From Planctomycetota bacterium (lineage in GTDB: Bacteria > Planctomycetota > Phycisphaerae > UBA1845 > PWPN01): DNA of 64,000 nucleotides. Shown here piece after piece: positions 25,933 to 34,607 of the stretch (position 1 is the stretch's first letter; every line of letters begins with the position of its first letter). A program made the translations under genes and the position numbers. Under the pieces are notes generated by a model that was not told where the DNA came from, did not search any database, and saw nothing but the letters and a program-made list of their open reading frames with translations. The stretch is taken from contig JAKLEZ010000014.1 in assembly GCA_022711465.1 (NCBI GenBank), positions 104,585 to 168,584 on the forward strand. Direction: 5' to 3'.

Positions 25933-27042
25933 ATGGCGGTTGCACTGAGAACACTTCTGGCGGACCACACCATCGCGGCGGCTCCGGAGCTCGTCCGCGA
26001 CGAGGGCGAGGGTGTCGTTCGGTGTCTGGCCTGTGCTCACCGATGCCGTATCGGCCAGGGCAAGGCTGGTGTCTGCCAGGTGCGTTTCAACACCGCCGGC
26101 CAACTCCGCGTGCCCGGCGGCTACGTGGCCGGTCTCCAGGTCGATCCGATCGAGAAGAAGCCGTTCTATCACGTCTACCCCGGCCAAGAGGCATTGTCGT
26201 TCGGCATGCTCGGGTGCGACTTCCACTGCTCGTACTGCCAGAATTGGATTTCGAGCCAGACGCTGCGCGATGACCAGGCGGTGGCTGAACCCCGAGCGGC
26301 TACGGCGGAGCGGATCGTGGAACTGGCCGTCCAGCACCGTTCGCCGGTCATGGTCAGCACCTACAACGAGCCGCTGATCACCGCCGACTGGGCGGTCGAG
26401 ATCTTCAAGCTCGCCCGTCCGCACGGGATTCGATGCGGGTTCGTCTCCAACGGCAACGCCACGCCCGAAGTCATCGAGTTTCTTCGTCCGTGGGCGGACC
26501 TCTACAAGGTGGATCTGAAGTGCTACAACGACCGCAACTACCGCAAGCTGGGCGGGACGCTGCAGGCGGTACTCGACACCATCGCCCGGCTCAAGGAGCG
26601 GGGTTTCTGGGTCGAAGTCGTCACCCTGGTCGTCCCCGGTTTCAATGACAGCGAGCAGGAACTCGAGTCCATTGCCCGTTTTCTGGTCGGGGTATCAGCT
26701 GAGATCCCGTGGCACGTGACCGCGTTTCACCCCGACTACAAGATGGCCGATTCGCCGCCCACGCCGCCGAGCACGTTGCTGCGGGCCTGGGAGCTGGGGC
26801 GGGCCGCGGGGCTCCAGTTCGTCTACGCCGGCAACCTGCCCGGATCGGTCGGCGACTGCGAGAACACCCGCTGCCCCGCCTGTGGCGGACTGCTGGTGAA
26901 GCGTTACGGTTTCCAGGTCGAGGCGAACCATGTTCGCGCCGGCCGATGCCCCAAGTGCGGGACGGCCGTCCCGGGCGTCTGGGACGACGGCCCGGAGCGA
27001 TCCTCCCAGGGCCGGGGCCGCCCGCGATCGGTTCCGCTCTGA
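25933..27042 (+). CDS. amrS: AmmeMemoRadiSam-type radical SAM enzyme
   Basis: The 369-residue enzyme has the radical SAM cluster motif CDFHCSYC (C95, C99, C102), an N-terminal Cys set (C31, C34, C38, C48), the family block QVDPIEKKPFYHVYPG and YKVDLKCYNDRNYRKLGG, and a C-terminal zinc-ribbon-like pair (CPACGG, CPKCGT). This matches AmrS, the radical SAM member of the AMMECR1/MEMO1 trio. Neither partner is in the window, so it is a solitary copy here. The frame is open upstream to 25303, but conserved sequence starts near ATG 25933 (alternative ATG 25897). It is followed 78 bases later by two more radical SAM genes. The substrate of AmrS is not firmly established. Confidence 0.88.
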   Translation: MAVALRTLLADHTIAAAPELVRDEGEGVVRCLACAHRCRIGQGKAGVCQVRFNTAGQLRVPGGYVAGLQVDPIEKKPFYHVYPGQEALSFGMLGCDFHCSYCQNWISSQTLRDDQAVAEPRAATAERIVELAVQHRSPVMVSTYNEPLITADWAVEIFKLARPHGIRCGFVSNGNATPEVIEFLRPWADLYKVDLKCYNDRNYRKLGGTLQAVLDTIARLKERGFWVEVVTLVVPGFNDSEQELESIARFLVGVSAEIPWHVTAFHPDYKMADSPPTPPSTLLRAWELGRAAGLQFVYAGNLPGSVGDCENTRCPACGGLLVKRYGFQVEANHVRAGRCPKCGTAVPGVWDDGPERSSQGRGRPRSVPL

Positions 27043-27120
27043 GACTGGGTGTTCTGCTGTGCCCATCGCTGCTACAATCCCGGTGTCCGTGGTGATGTCA
27101 GACCCTTGGAGCATGCATGC

Positions 27121-28971
27121 ATGGAACTTCCGCGTCGCTCGCGCGGCGACGAGTTGCTCAAGCCGGGCGAGTTGTTGGCGTTGCGCGCCCGCCTGCGGAA
27201 CCTGTCCCGCGATCATGATCTGGCGACGGTGATTGCATGCGCCTTCGACCATCGCACCCGCATGCTGCCGTTCATCTATGCCGACATGCACATGGTCCCG
27301 GCGGGGGTGCGGGCCATCGCGTCGGCCATGCTCGATGCCGGCTTCCACAAGACACGGATCGTGCTCCAGCAGTGGAACCGCAACTTCCGGCCTTCGGAGA
27401 TGCGGCTCGACGGGCGGATCCCGGATCTGTTCATGGTCTCGAGCATGCAGATCCACACCGCGGAGTGCAAAGCCCTGATCCACGATGTCTGCCGAATCGA
27501 TCCCGGGCGGCGCCCGCTGATCATTGCCGGCGGAGCGAAGGCCATTTACGAGCCGTGGGACGTGTTCAGCGCCGATCCCCGGGATCGCTGGGGAGCCGAC
27601 GTGGCCGTCACCGGCGAGGAGTATGTACTGCTCAGCCTGCTGGAGGTGCTGCTCTCGATCAGGGGACGGGGCGAGCCGCTGCGATCCGCGTTCATGCGGG
27701 CCCGCGACGGCGGGATGCTCGACGAGATCCCGGGACTGGTCTATGCCCGCACCGATCTCGAAGGCGTGCCCGAGGAACTCGTCGACACCGGGGTGCAACG
27801 GCTGGTCGGCGATCTGGATGAACTGCCCCATCCCGTCCTGGGCTACTCGGTTCTCGAGCCCCCGAGTCGCAAGATCACGCTGGGCGCCGCCGCCCTCCCG
27901 ACCAGCGCCGTTCGCAGGCACAGCCGGCTGGCCTCGCTGGTGCTGACTTTCGGGTGCAAGTTCGCGTGCCCGTATTGCCCGATTCCGGCCTACAACCAGC
28001 GTCAGCACCGGGTCAAGAGCGGCGAGCGGATCGCGGACGAGATGGTCCGGCTTGCCGACACCTACGGCATCCGCTACTTCTTTGGCGCGGATGACAATTT
28101 CTTCAACGATCACGATCGGACTCTGGACATCCTCGGCACGGTGGCCCTGGCCCGCAGGAATCACGGCGGAAAGCGATACCGATTTCAATGGGGTACCGAG
28201 GTGACGGTACACGACGCCCTGAAGATGAAGGACAACATGCGGCTGGTGCGCAGCGCGGGGATACGGGCCCTCTGGCTCGGCGTGGAGGACATGACCGCCA
28301 CGCTGGTCAAGAAGGGGCAGAGCGTTGATAAGACCACCGAGGCCTTTGCTGTGCTTCGCAGGTACGGCATCTGCCCGATGCCGATGATGATGCACCACGA
28401 CACCCAACCGCTGCTCACCCGCGGCGATCATCCGTACGGCCTGCTCAACCAGATCCGAGTGCTTCGCAAGGCCGGGGCCATCAGCCTGCAAGTGCTGATG
28501 ATCACTCCCGCGACCGGTTCACGAATCTATGACGAATCTTATAGTTCTGGTTTGGTCTACCGGTCGGCGGGCGGCCGGCAGGTCCAGGCACACATGCTCG
28601 ACGGCAACTACGTGGTCGCTTCGCGGCACCCGCGTCCCTGGCGCAAGCAGCTCAATCTGATGATCGCCTACTTGTACTTCTATAATCCCCTGCGGATGGC
28701 ATGGGCCCTGGTCCGGCCCAAGAGCCGGCTCTACCTGGCCGACGCAGGCATGCAGGTCATCGGCATGTGGGGGCTGACCCAGACCATCCGCCGGACGCTG
28801 GGGTGGGCCGGGCGCCTGCGGGGCGGCGGCATCGCCCGCAGCGAGCGCAGCCCGGCCAGCCTCATTCCGATGCGCGGCCCGGACGGCCAAGCCGCCAGCC
28901 ACGCGCTGCCCGGCACCCCGGGCGGCAGCCCGGTCCCTTTGACGGTGAGCGCATCGTCCTCCCGGCCCTGA
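27121..28971 (+). CDS. B12-binding-type radical SAM protein (first of a tandem pair)
   Basis: The 616-residue protein has an N-terminal Rossmann-like cobalamin-binding-type domain (about 30-190; DLFMVSSMQIHTAE, PLIIAGGAKAIYEPWDVF). The radical SAM core has CKFACPYC (C279, C283, C286) and FFGADDNFF. A C-terminal helical segment follows (about 500-575; LNLMIAYLYFYNPLRMAW). The canonical cobalamin DxHxxG motif is not evident, so base-off B12 binding is uncertain. ATG 27121 has GGAG nine bases upstream. A TACAAT box (27073-27078) may serve as its -10, with a poor -35. Comparable proteins modify lipids, hopanoids, antibiotics or tetrapyrroles. Nothing nearby defines the substrate. The ends of the protein are low-complexity Pro/Gly/Ser. 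Confidence 0.8.
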   Translation: MELPRRSRGDELLKPGELLALRARLRNLSRDHDLATVIACAFDHRTRMLPFIYADMHMVPAGVRAIASAMLDAGFHKTRIVLQQWNRNFRPSEMRLDGRIPDLFMVSSMQIHTAECKALIHDVCRIDPGRRPLIIAGGAKAIYEPWDVFSADPRDRWGADVAVTGEEYVLLSLLEVLLSIRGRGEPLRSAFMRARDGGMLDEIPGLVYARTDLEGVPEELVDTGVQRLVGDLDELPHPVLGYSVLEPPSRKITLGAAALPTSAVRRHSRLASLVLTFGCKFACPYCPIPAYNQRQHRVKSGERIADEMVRLADTYGIRYFFGADDNFFNDHDRTLDILGTVALARRNHGGKRYRFQWGTEVTVHDALKMKDNMRLVRSAGIRALWLGVEDMTATLVKKGQSVDKTTEAFAVLRRYGICPMPMMMHHDTQPLLTRGDHPYGLLNQIRVLRKAGAISLQVLMITPATGSRIYDESYSSGLVYRSAGGRQVQAHMLDGNYVVASRHPRPWRKQLNLMIAYLYFYNPLRMAWALVRPKSRLYLADAGMQVIGMWGLTQTIRRTLGWAGRLRGGGIARSERSPASLIPMRGPDGQAASHALPGTPGGSPVPLTVSASSSRP

Positions 28972-28999
28972 ACCCCTGAACCCGGGAAAGACACCGCCC

Positions 29000-29028
29000 T
29001 TGCTATCTTGCGGGCTGGCGCGGATAAT
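29000..29028 (+). promoter_or_regulatory. Sigma-70-type promoter of the second radical SAM gene
   Basis: TTGCTA (29000-29005), a 17-base spacer and GATAAT (29023-29028), giving a leader of about 120 bases before ATG 29158. It shows that the second radical SAM gene can be expressed apart from the first. Confidence 0.6.
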
Positions 29029-29157
29029 ACGACCCTCTTACCCGCGAACTCGCCTTTGATGAGTCAGAGGGCGCAGTCGGGTAGTCTGGCCCGATGCGCC
29101 TCTCATGGGGGTGGCTCATCAGCCCTCCGGTGTTCTTTGGCAGGGAGTAGTTTTCGC

Positions 29158-30855
29158 ATGACAACAGTGGGTACGATCGACATTGCCGGGAGTCCCGTGG
29201 AAGCCCGGCATCCTCTCGGATCGCGCGCCAAGGTCCTGCTGACCAGTGTTTTCGGACCTTACGCTCAGAACGACGAATACGGCAGCCGGGTTCTCAACCC
29301 GATGGAGCTGTACCATAACCAGGTTACCCGGGTCCAGGGGCCGTTTTCGCTGCGGATGTTCCATCGCTCCTGGGGCATCATGCTCATTCAGGCCAATATC
29401 CAGGCCCCGTCCGTGGTACTCGACTTCCCGAGCCTGGACCGCTTCGTCGAGGAGATCACCACCAACCGCTACGACCTGATCGGCATCACTTCCATCATTC
29501 CGAACATCCTGAAAGTCCGGAAAATGTGCCAGCTGATCCGCCAGTATCAGCCCGAGGCGACCATCATCGTCGGCGGGCACATCGCCAACGTGCCCGACCT
29601 GCACGAGCGGATCGATGTCGACCACGTCGTCCGCGGAGAAGGCGTGCGCTGGATGCGCCGCTTCCTGGGCGAAGACGAGTCCCAGCCGATTCGCCACCCG
29701 AGGATCGTCTCCGGGATCGGCACCCGGTCCCTGGGCGTCACCGTAAGGGAGAAACCCGGGGACGTCGCCGCGACGCTGATTCCCTCCGTGGGTTGTCCGA
29801 TGGGCTGCAACTTTTGCTCGACGTCGGCCATGTTCGGCGGCAAGGGCAAGTGCGTGCACTTCTTCGAGACCGGCGATGAGCTCTTCGAGGTGATGTGCGA
29901 TCTGGAGCGCGATCTCAAGACCCGCTCCTTCTTCGTCATGGATGAAAACTTCCTGCTGCACCGCAAGCGGGCTCTCCGCCTGCTCTCGCTGATGATCGAG
30001 CACAACAAGGCCTGGTCGCTCTACGTCTTCACTTCCGCCAACGTGCTCCGCTCGTACACCATCGAGCAGCTGGTGAGCCTGGGCGTCTCCTGGGTCTGGA
30101 TGGGCATCGAAGGCAAGGATTCGCAATACGCCAAGCTGAGCGGGGCCGACACCCGGGCACTGATCAGGACCCTGCAGGAGAACGGCATCCGCGTCCTCGG
30201 CTCGACGATCATCGGCCTCGAAGACCACACGCCGGCCAACATCGACGCGGCGATCGAGCATGCCGCCAGCCACGATACCGAGTTCCACCAGTTCATGCTG
30301 TACACGCCGATCCCGGGTACGCCGCTCCACGCCCAGCACGAGGCCGAGGGCACTCTCCTGGATCTCGATGATCACGAGTGGGCCGACGTCCACGGCCAGC
30401 TCCGCTTCAACTATCGCCACCCGCACATTCGCGACGGGCAGGAGACCGAGTTCCTGATCCGGGCTTTCGAGCGCGATTTCGAGGTCAACGGCCCGAGTAT
30501 CGCCCGCGTGGTCCGCACCACGCTGCAGGGCTACCGGAAATACAGGAACCATCCCGACCGGCGAATCCGTTCCCGGTTCGCCTACGAGGCCCGCGACCTG
30601 GCGGCGACCTATGCCGGCGCGATCTGGGCCACCCTCTGGTGGTTCCGCGACCGACCGGCGGTTGCGGCGCGTTTGAGAGCCACGCTCCAGAGCCTGTACA
30701 GCGAGTTCGGCCTCAAGGCTCGACTGGCCGCCCCGCTCGTCGGCCGCTACATCCGCCGCAAGCTCAAGCAAGAGGCTCGAAGGCTCCAATCGGGGTGGAC
30801 CTACGAGCCGCCGACGTTCTACGAGGTCAAGAACGCCACCGTCGTCCCGGGCTGA
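29158..30855 (+). CDS. B12-binding-type radical SAM protein (second of a tandem pair)
   Basis: The 565-residue protein has an N-terminal B12-binding-like domain (about 20-170; YDLIGITSIIPNILKVRKM, ATIIVGGHIANVPDLHE). A radical SAM core has CPMGCNFC (C213, C217, C220) and FFVMDENFLLHRKRA. A C-terminal part of about 170 residues ends in a basic amphipathic region. It resembles methylthio/hopanoid-type B12 radical SAM proteins in layout, and the tight DxHxxG motif is again not seen. GGGAG at 29143-29147 supports ATG 29158; the frame upstream to 29008 is shadow. It follows the other radical SAM gene by 186 bases with its own promoter, and the two are not close copies. Substrate unknown. Confidence 0.82.
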   Translation: MTTVGTIDIAGSPVEARHPLGSRAKVLLTSVFGPYAQNDEYGSRVLNPMELYHNQVTRVQGPFSLRMFHRSWGIMLIQANIQAPSVVLDFPSLDRFVEEITTNRYDLIGITSIIPNILKVRKMCQLIRQYQPEATIIVGGHIANVPDLHERIDVDHVVRGEGVRWMRRFLGEDESQPIRHPRIVSGIGTRSLGVTVREKPGDVAATLIPSVGCPMGCNFCSTSAMFGGKGKCVHFFETGDELFEVMCDLERDLKTRSFFVMDENFLLHRKRALRLLSLMIEHNKAWSLYVFTSANVLRSYTIEQLVSLGVSWVWMGIEGKDSQYAKLSGADTRALIRTLQENGIRVLGSTIIGLEDHTPANIDAAIEHAASHDTEFHQFMLYTPIPGTPLHAQHEAEGTLLDLDDHEWADVHGQLRFNYRHPHIRDGQETEFLIRAFERDFEVNGPSIARVVRTTLQGYRKYRNHPDRRIRSRFAYEARDLAATYAGAIWATLWWFRDRPAVAARLRATLQSLYSEFGLKARLAAPLVGRYIRRKLKQEARRLQSGWTYEPPTFYEVKNATVVPG

Positions 30856-30964
30856 CCCGGTCTTGCGGGACACCCGTGCTGAACAGGAGACCGGGGCCTT
30901 CGTGAAACGCGAGCCGCGGCCTCCTGTGTTTGCGGCAGGGCCGCGGCGCACCTACGCTGTGTTC

Positions 30965-32107
30965 ATGAGGACTGCCCTTCCATCATCCGGTGCAGGACGA
31001 CGCACCGTGCGGTTCGGTCTGGTCGGCTCATGTTTGCTGCTGTGGCCGGGGTTCCAGCTGTGCTCACCCGCCGTCGGCGAGGAGGGAGCCGCGCTCCCGG
31101 CGCCGCGATGCGAACCGGTGATTCACGGCGTTCTCTGGTGGGTGGACCCCGCCGCCCATGGCCCCAAGCTCCTCGAGATCCTCGACGCCATGGACCGGGT
31201 CGGCATGAACACGCTCTGGATCCTTGGGCCGCAGACTTGGCTGATCGATCCCGCGGCCCCACTGCTTGAGCGGATCTACGCCGAGGCCGACCGGCGCCGG
31301 TGGCGCGTGATCCTGGCCACATCAGGAATGGGCGACTGGTACCACCGATGGGACATCCCAGCGCTGGTCAAGACGGAAGAGGCCGACATCACCGATCTGG
31401 CCCGGCGCTACGGGCGCCATTCGTCTTTCTTCGGCTGGTACATCAACTACGAGATCTACATGGAATGGGACGAGAAGTCGCGGATGATCCGTCGTTTGTA
31501 CAATCGCATCGGCGAGCTTACGCGACAGGCGACGCCGACGGCCAAGCTGACCATCTCGCCGTTCTTCCTGGCGGACAAGAATCACGTCCGCGGCGATTTC
31601 CGGTACGCGACACCGGACGAGTATGGCCGCTGGTGGTCCGAGACCATCCGCCAGGCGGGCATCGACGTGGTCATGCTCCAGGATTCCGGGGCCGAGCACT
31701 GCGAATGCGTAGAGCCATCGACCCGCATGGCTTTCCTGGACGCGATGCGGAGGGCGGCCGTGGCTCGCGGGGCCGAGCTCTGGGGCAACGTTGAGATGGT
31801 GGAGTACCGGGCAAAAGACTGGGGGGAGTACGGTCGGCGGCTCAGGCAGCACCGCGCGAGTGGAACAGCGTATCCCTGGTCGTTCGACATGAAGCGGAAT
31901 GCTCTGAAGCTCGATCTGGCGTCGCGATACTGCACGGATATCGTGAGCTGGGGGTGGGAGTTCTGGAACCCGGCCCTGCCGCAGACCGAGGTGGGCGACA
32001 GTCGGGCCAGCTACGCGGCTTACCAGGAGTATCTGAGAACGCTGCCCACGACCAGGCCGGTCGAACCGCAGTTAAAGGAGAAGGCCGAGGAGGCGTCGGT
32101 GCACTGA
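30965..32107 (+). CDS. Exported DUF4434-like glycosidase-fold protein
   Basis: The 380-residue product has a signal peptide (VGSCLLLWPGFQLCSPAVGE) and a TIM-barrel-like body. Its opening, VIHGVLWWVDPAAHGPKLLE then MDRVGMNTLWIL, matches the start of DUF4434 domains. Those are predicted glycoside hydrolase-like barrels. Acidic residues at strand ends include FGWYINYEIYMEWDE and LWGNVEMVEY, candidate catalytic positions by analogy only. ATG 30965 begins the signal peptide; the frame upstream to 30863 has no ribosome site. It follows the second radical SAM gene by 109 bases. The substrate is unknown. Confidence 0.75.
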   Translation: MRTALPSSGAGRRTVRFGLVGSCLLLWPGFQLCSPAVGEEGAALPAPRCEPVIHGVLWWVDPAAHGPKLLEILDAMDRVGMNTLWILGPQTWLIDPAAPLLERIYAEADRRRWRVILATSGMGDWYHRWDIPALVKTEEADITDLARRYGRHSSFFGWYINYEIYMEWDEKSRMIRRLYNRIGELTRQATPTAKLTISPFFLADKNHVRGDFRYATPDEYGRWWSETIRQAGIDVVMLQDSGAEHCECVEPSTRMAFLDAMRRAAVARGAELWGNVEMVEYRAKDWGEYGRRLRQHRASGTAYPWSFDMKRNALKLDLASRYCTDIVSWGWEFWNPALPQTEVGDSRASYAAYQEYLRTLPTTRPVEPQLKEKAEEASVH

Positions 32108-32167
32108 GCCCGCGCCCTTCCGGGTTCGAGGGTGTCGTCCAGTGGGCGTCATTGTCCGGCGTCGGTG

Positions 32168-32545
32168 TCACGCTCGGCCCGTGCCGGGCGAACATTCGTG
32201 GGCCAGTGAGCGCAGCAGGCGGAAATCGAAGATGCCGCTGGTGTGGCCGTCGCTCCACTCGATTCTCAGGGCGTAGTTGCCGACCAGGTATCCGCCGATC
32301 GCCCGAACCGCGGCCGCTTGGGCACGGGAGAGAACCGGCAGCAAGGCCGCGGCCTGTCTGCGGCGATGCACGCTGCAGGCGGCGCAGGGGCATCGGTTGC
32401 GCAGGAACCCGGCGGGGTAGCTCACCTTCAGGCCGTCGCTCCAGGTCACGTGCAGAAGCTGACGTCCCAGCTCGAGGTCCAGCGAGGCGGGTTGACAGGC
32501 TTGGGGCGAGAGGTCGGCGGTGGGGAGCGTTTCCCTCATGGCCAC
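32168..32545 (-). CDS. DUF971 domain protein
   Basis: The 125-residue protein matches the DUF971 / gamma-butyrobetaine hydroxylase N-terminal-like family. It has LLHVTWSDGLKVSYPAGFLR, the cysteine motif CPCAACS, then IGGYLVGNYALRIEWSDGHTSGIFDFRLLR, here recognised as two blocks. The cysteines probably bind zinc or an iron-sulfur cluster. Stand-alone DUF971 proteins are widespread, and some are linked to Fe-S metabolism. GTG 32545 has GAGG five bases upstream and is favoured; ATG 32539 is the alternative. It lies 37 bases after the TPR gene on the same strand and is probably co-transcribed. Confidence 0.85.
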   Translation of the reverse strand: MAMRETLPTADLSPQACQPASLDLELGRQLLHVTWSDGLKVSYPAGFLRNRCPCAACSVHRRRQAAALLPVLSRAQAAAVRAIGGYLVGNYALRIEWSDGHTSGIFDFRLLRSLAHECSPGTGRA

Positions 32546-32582
32546 TGCGGCCTCGTTGTCATCGGGGTGCAGCTCGCGTCGC

Positions 32583-33311
32583 TCATGACTCGCTCAGCGG
32601 ATACGCATCGAATGTGCTTTCGGAGGTGAGCAGCGGATCGCCCTGGTCGGCATCCCGCCTCAGGCACTCGCGAACGCACTGGATCGACTGACGAAGGCCC
32701 TCGAGCCGGGGATGGATGGCCAGGGCGGCGCGGTAAGCGCCCATTGCATCCAAAAGCCTCTTGCAGGTAGCATAGCAGTGTCCGAGCCCGGCCATGGCCC
32801 CGAAGTGGAGCGGATTGAGCCGCAGGGCTTGCCTGCAGTCCTCGGTCGCCCGCTCGTATTCGCCGGCCAGAAAACAGGCGATGGCCCGCTGGTTGTACGC
32901 TTCCGCGAAGCACGGGGCCTTGGCGATCAGGGCGTCCAGTGCCTCGATGGCGTCCTCGAACCGGTCATGGGCGATCAGACCCACGGCCTGCATCAGCCCG
33001 GCGTTCTGGGCCTCATTCCCGGAGCAGAACCAGATCGACCACAGGGTGTGCTCAGCATAGGCGATGGTGGCGGAATCCGGGCTGTACAGCAGGCGGGCGA
33101 CACGGGGACTGTCTGGCATCCTGCCGACAAACGCAAGGCAGACCAGGGCGATCTTCACCGCGTCACCGTTGTCGCTCGAGAGCATGTCGAGCAGCGATTC
33201 ACGTGGCCAGTACCGATCCAGCCAGGCGAGAAGAGATTCCGTGTCGTGCTGTTCGATCAGCGGTGTGAGCTGCTTCACGAAATCCGCGCTTCTGTGATCG
33301 GCTTGATCCAT
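32583..33311 (-). CDS. TPR protein
   Basis: The 242-residue soluble protein has an N-terminal all-alpha part (LIEQHDTESLLAWLDRYWP) and at least three TPR units from about residue 110: RFEDAIEALDALIAKAPCFAE, AYNQRAIACFLAGEYERAT and ALRLNPLHFGAMAGLGHCYA, each abbreviated by block. TPR arrays bind partner proteins. The DUF971 gene follows 37 bases later. A credible promoter lies upstream at 33472-33501 on the minus strand. No enzymatic motif is visible and the partner is unknown. Confidence 0.85.
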   Translation of the reverse strand: MDQADHRSADFVKQLTPLIEQHDTESLLAWLDRYWPRESLLDMLSSDNGDAVKIALVCLAFVGRMPDSPRVARLLYSPDSATIAYAEHTLWSIWFCSGNEAQNAGLMQAVGLIAHDRFEDAIEALDALIAKAPCFAEAYNQRAIACFLAGEYERATEDCRQALRLNPLHFGAMAGLGHCYATCKRLLDAMGAYRAALAIHPRLEGLRQSIQCVRECLRRDADQGDPLLTSESTFDAYPLSES

Positions 33312-33471
33312 GCATCACCTGCGAATGTTGCAAGACCACCCTAAAGGCCCACGCCAGACCCACCATCGGGCCTTCGACCCGATCGGAGCAAGGGATGGGT
33401 CCTCGATCGCCGGGCAACTCAGAGGTGCGCCCCGTGGTTCTGCTGTTCGTCTCCCACCCGCTCCACGCCCA

Positions 33472-33501
33472 ATTCTAGGCACGGGCCGGGCGGGTGTCCA
33501 A
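33472..33501 (-). promoter_or_regulatory. Minus-strand promoter for the TPR-DUF971 pair
   Basis: Read on the minus strand, TTGGAC (33501-33496), an 18-base spacer and TAGAAT (33477-33472). The leader to the TPR start is about 155 bases. It lies in the 199-base gap after the flavoprotein gene, so the pair is independent of lipA. Confidence 0.5.
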
Positions 33502-33510
33502 GAGAACGGG

Positions 33511-34593
33511 TTACTCGGTCCGCTGGCCTCGCCAGAAAGCTGCGGCGAGCCGCGCAGCCATCTGCCGATTGGAGAACACCAGCGGAAGGAGGAACGGCGT
33601 CTCGATGTCCGGGGGGCGAAGATACTCGGCCATCGCTGTCCGCCAAAGGCGGTCGAAATCCTGAAGCGTGTCTTGAGGCTGGGCGCTGCGAACGGCCTGC
33701 GCAAGCACGTCCACCGCGAGCTTCGCGGACCACATCGCGGGGTAGATGCCCTCCAGGCTTGCGAAGCACACGAACCCCCCGGCATCCCCGATCCGTAAGG
33801 TCCCCTTATCGACCAGCGAGTCCATTTCCAGTGCTGAAACCGCGGGTGCGGGACGGGTGATGATGAGGGCATCGCCGACCGTCGCCGGCAACACCCGGGC
33901 CTCACCCCCTTCGACGAGGAAGTCCTGTAACAGGGCCGCAACATGCTCGCGGCTGCCGGGCGCACACAGCGTGACCACCAGCTGTTCCGAGGTCTGCCAC
34001 CACACGATGCCGTGACGCCCGAGAGCCCAGTGAAGCCGGTCATCGCCCCCGTCCTTCGCGGTCCGCCCCTGATAAGCGGCGAGCCAGCGGCCCTGGCAAC
34101 GATCACCGGCGTCCGGCGGCGTGCCGCAACCACTGGCCACGACCAGGAAACGCCCCTGGATCGTCTCGCCATTCGGGAACTGGACGAGCGTCGCGCGTTC
34201 GCGCACCTGCACCTTGCCGGGCGCGACTCCGAACACCGCCCGAGCGCCTGCGCCGACGGCCTGTTCGACCAGTGACCGATTCAACTCACCGTAGTCGACT
34301 CGGAAGGCGGGCGGTTCCTTCTCGCTTGCCTCGGCCGTTCGTTCCAGATCCGCATTGTGGAATACGGCGCCGGAGATCGGCTCGCTGGCAAAGGCCGTGG
34401 AGGCGACACCCATTTCGTCGAGGATCGAGAGTGCCGGCCGGGTAATCCACTCGGGTCGAGCGGGCGTCGGCCGGCCGGGGTCAACCGGATCGACCAAAAC
34501 CACGTGGAGTCCGCGCTGTTGGGCCAGGCGGGCACAGGTCGCGCCCGCGACCCCCGCCCCGAGCACGACAACGTCGTAACAGAGTTGATTCAT
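33511..34593 (-). CDS. FAD-dependent oxidoreductase, geranylgeranyl reductase-like
   Basis: The 360-residue flavoprotein has the N-terminal dinucleotide motif VVVLGAGVAGATCARLA (GxGxxG at residues 12-17), a mid-protein segment EPPAFRVDYGELNRSLVEQA typical of group A monooxygenase and geranylgeranyl-reductase folds, and the second FAD motif LRIGDAGGFVCFASLEGI. It begins 14 bases after lipA on the same strand, so the two are co-transcribed. The pairing with lipoate synthesis is unexplained. It could oxidise or reduce a lipid or quinone substrate. Specific activity cannot be called. No strong ribosome site precedes ATG 34593, consistent with coupling to lipA. Confidence 0.8.
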   Translation of the reverse strand: MNQLCYDVVVLGAGVAGATCARLAQQRGLHVVLVDPVDPGRPTPARPEWITRPALSILDEMGVASTAFASEPISGAVFHNADLERTAEASEKEPPAFRVDYGELNRSLVEQAVGAGARAVFGVAPGKVQVRERATLVQFPNGETIQGRFLVVASGCGTPPDAGDRCQGRWLAAYQGRTAKDGGDDRLHWALGRHGIVWWQTSEQLVVTLCAPGSREHVAALLQDFLVEGGEARVLPATVGDALIITRPAPAVSALEMDSLVDKGTLRIGDAGGFVCFASLEGIYPAMWSAKLAVDVLAQAVRSAQPQDTLQDFDRLWRTAMAEYLRPPDIETPFLLPLVFSNRQMAARLAAAFWRGQRTE

Positions 34594-34607
34594 GACCGCA
34601 TGGTACG

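Noticed and set aside
21175..26424. Full 1749-codon frame as the start of the PQQ protein
   Set aside because: Residues before 25743 are antisense of amrS; a signal peptide starts at 25743.
25933..27042. Complete AmmeMemoRadiSam locus
   Set aside because: Only the radical SAM member is present; no AMMECR1 or MEMO1 gene is adjacent.
26695..28491. 598-codon minus-strand frame opposite amrS and the first radical SAM gene
   Set aside because: The plus strand has clear CxxxCxxC enzymes; the minus frame has no motif.
29119..30951. 610-codon minus-strand frame opposite the second radical SAM gene
   Set aside because: Antisense shadow of a recognised enzyme.
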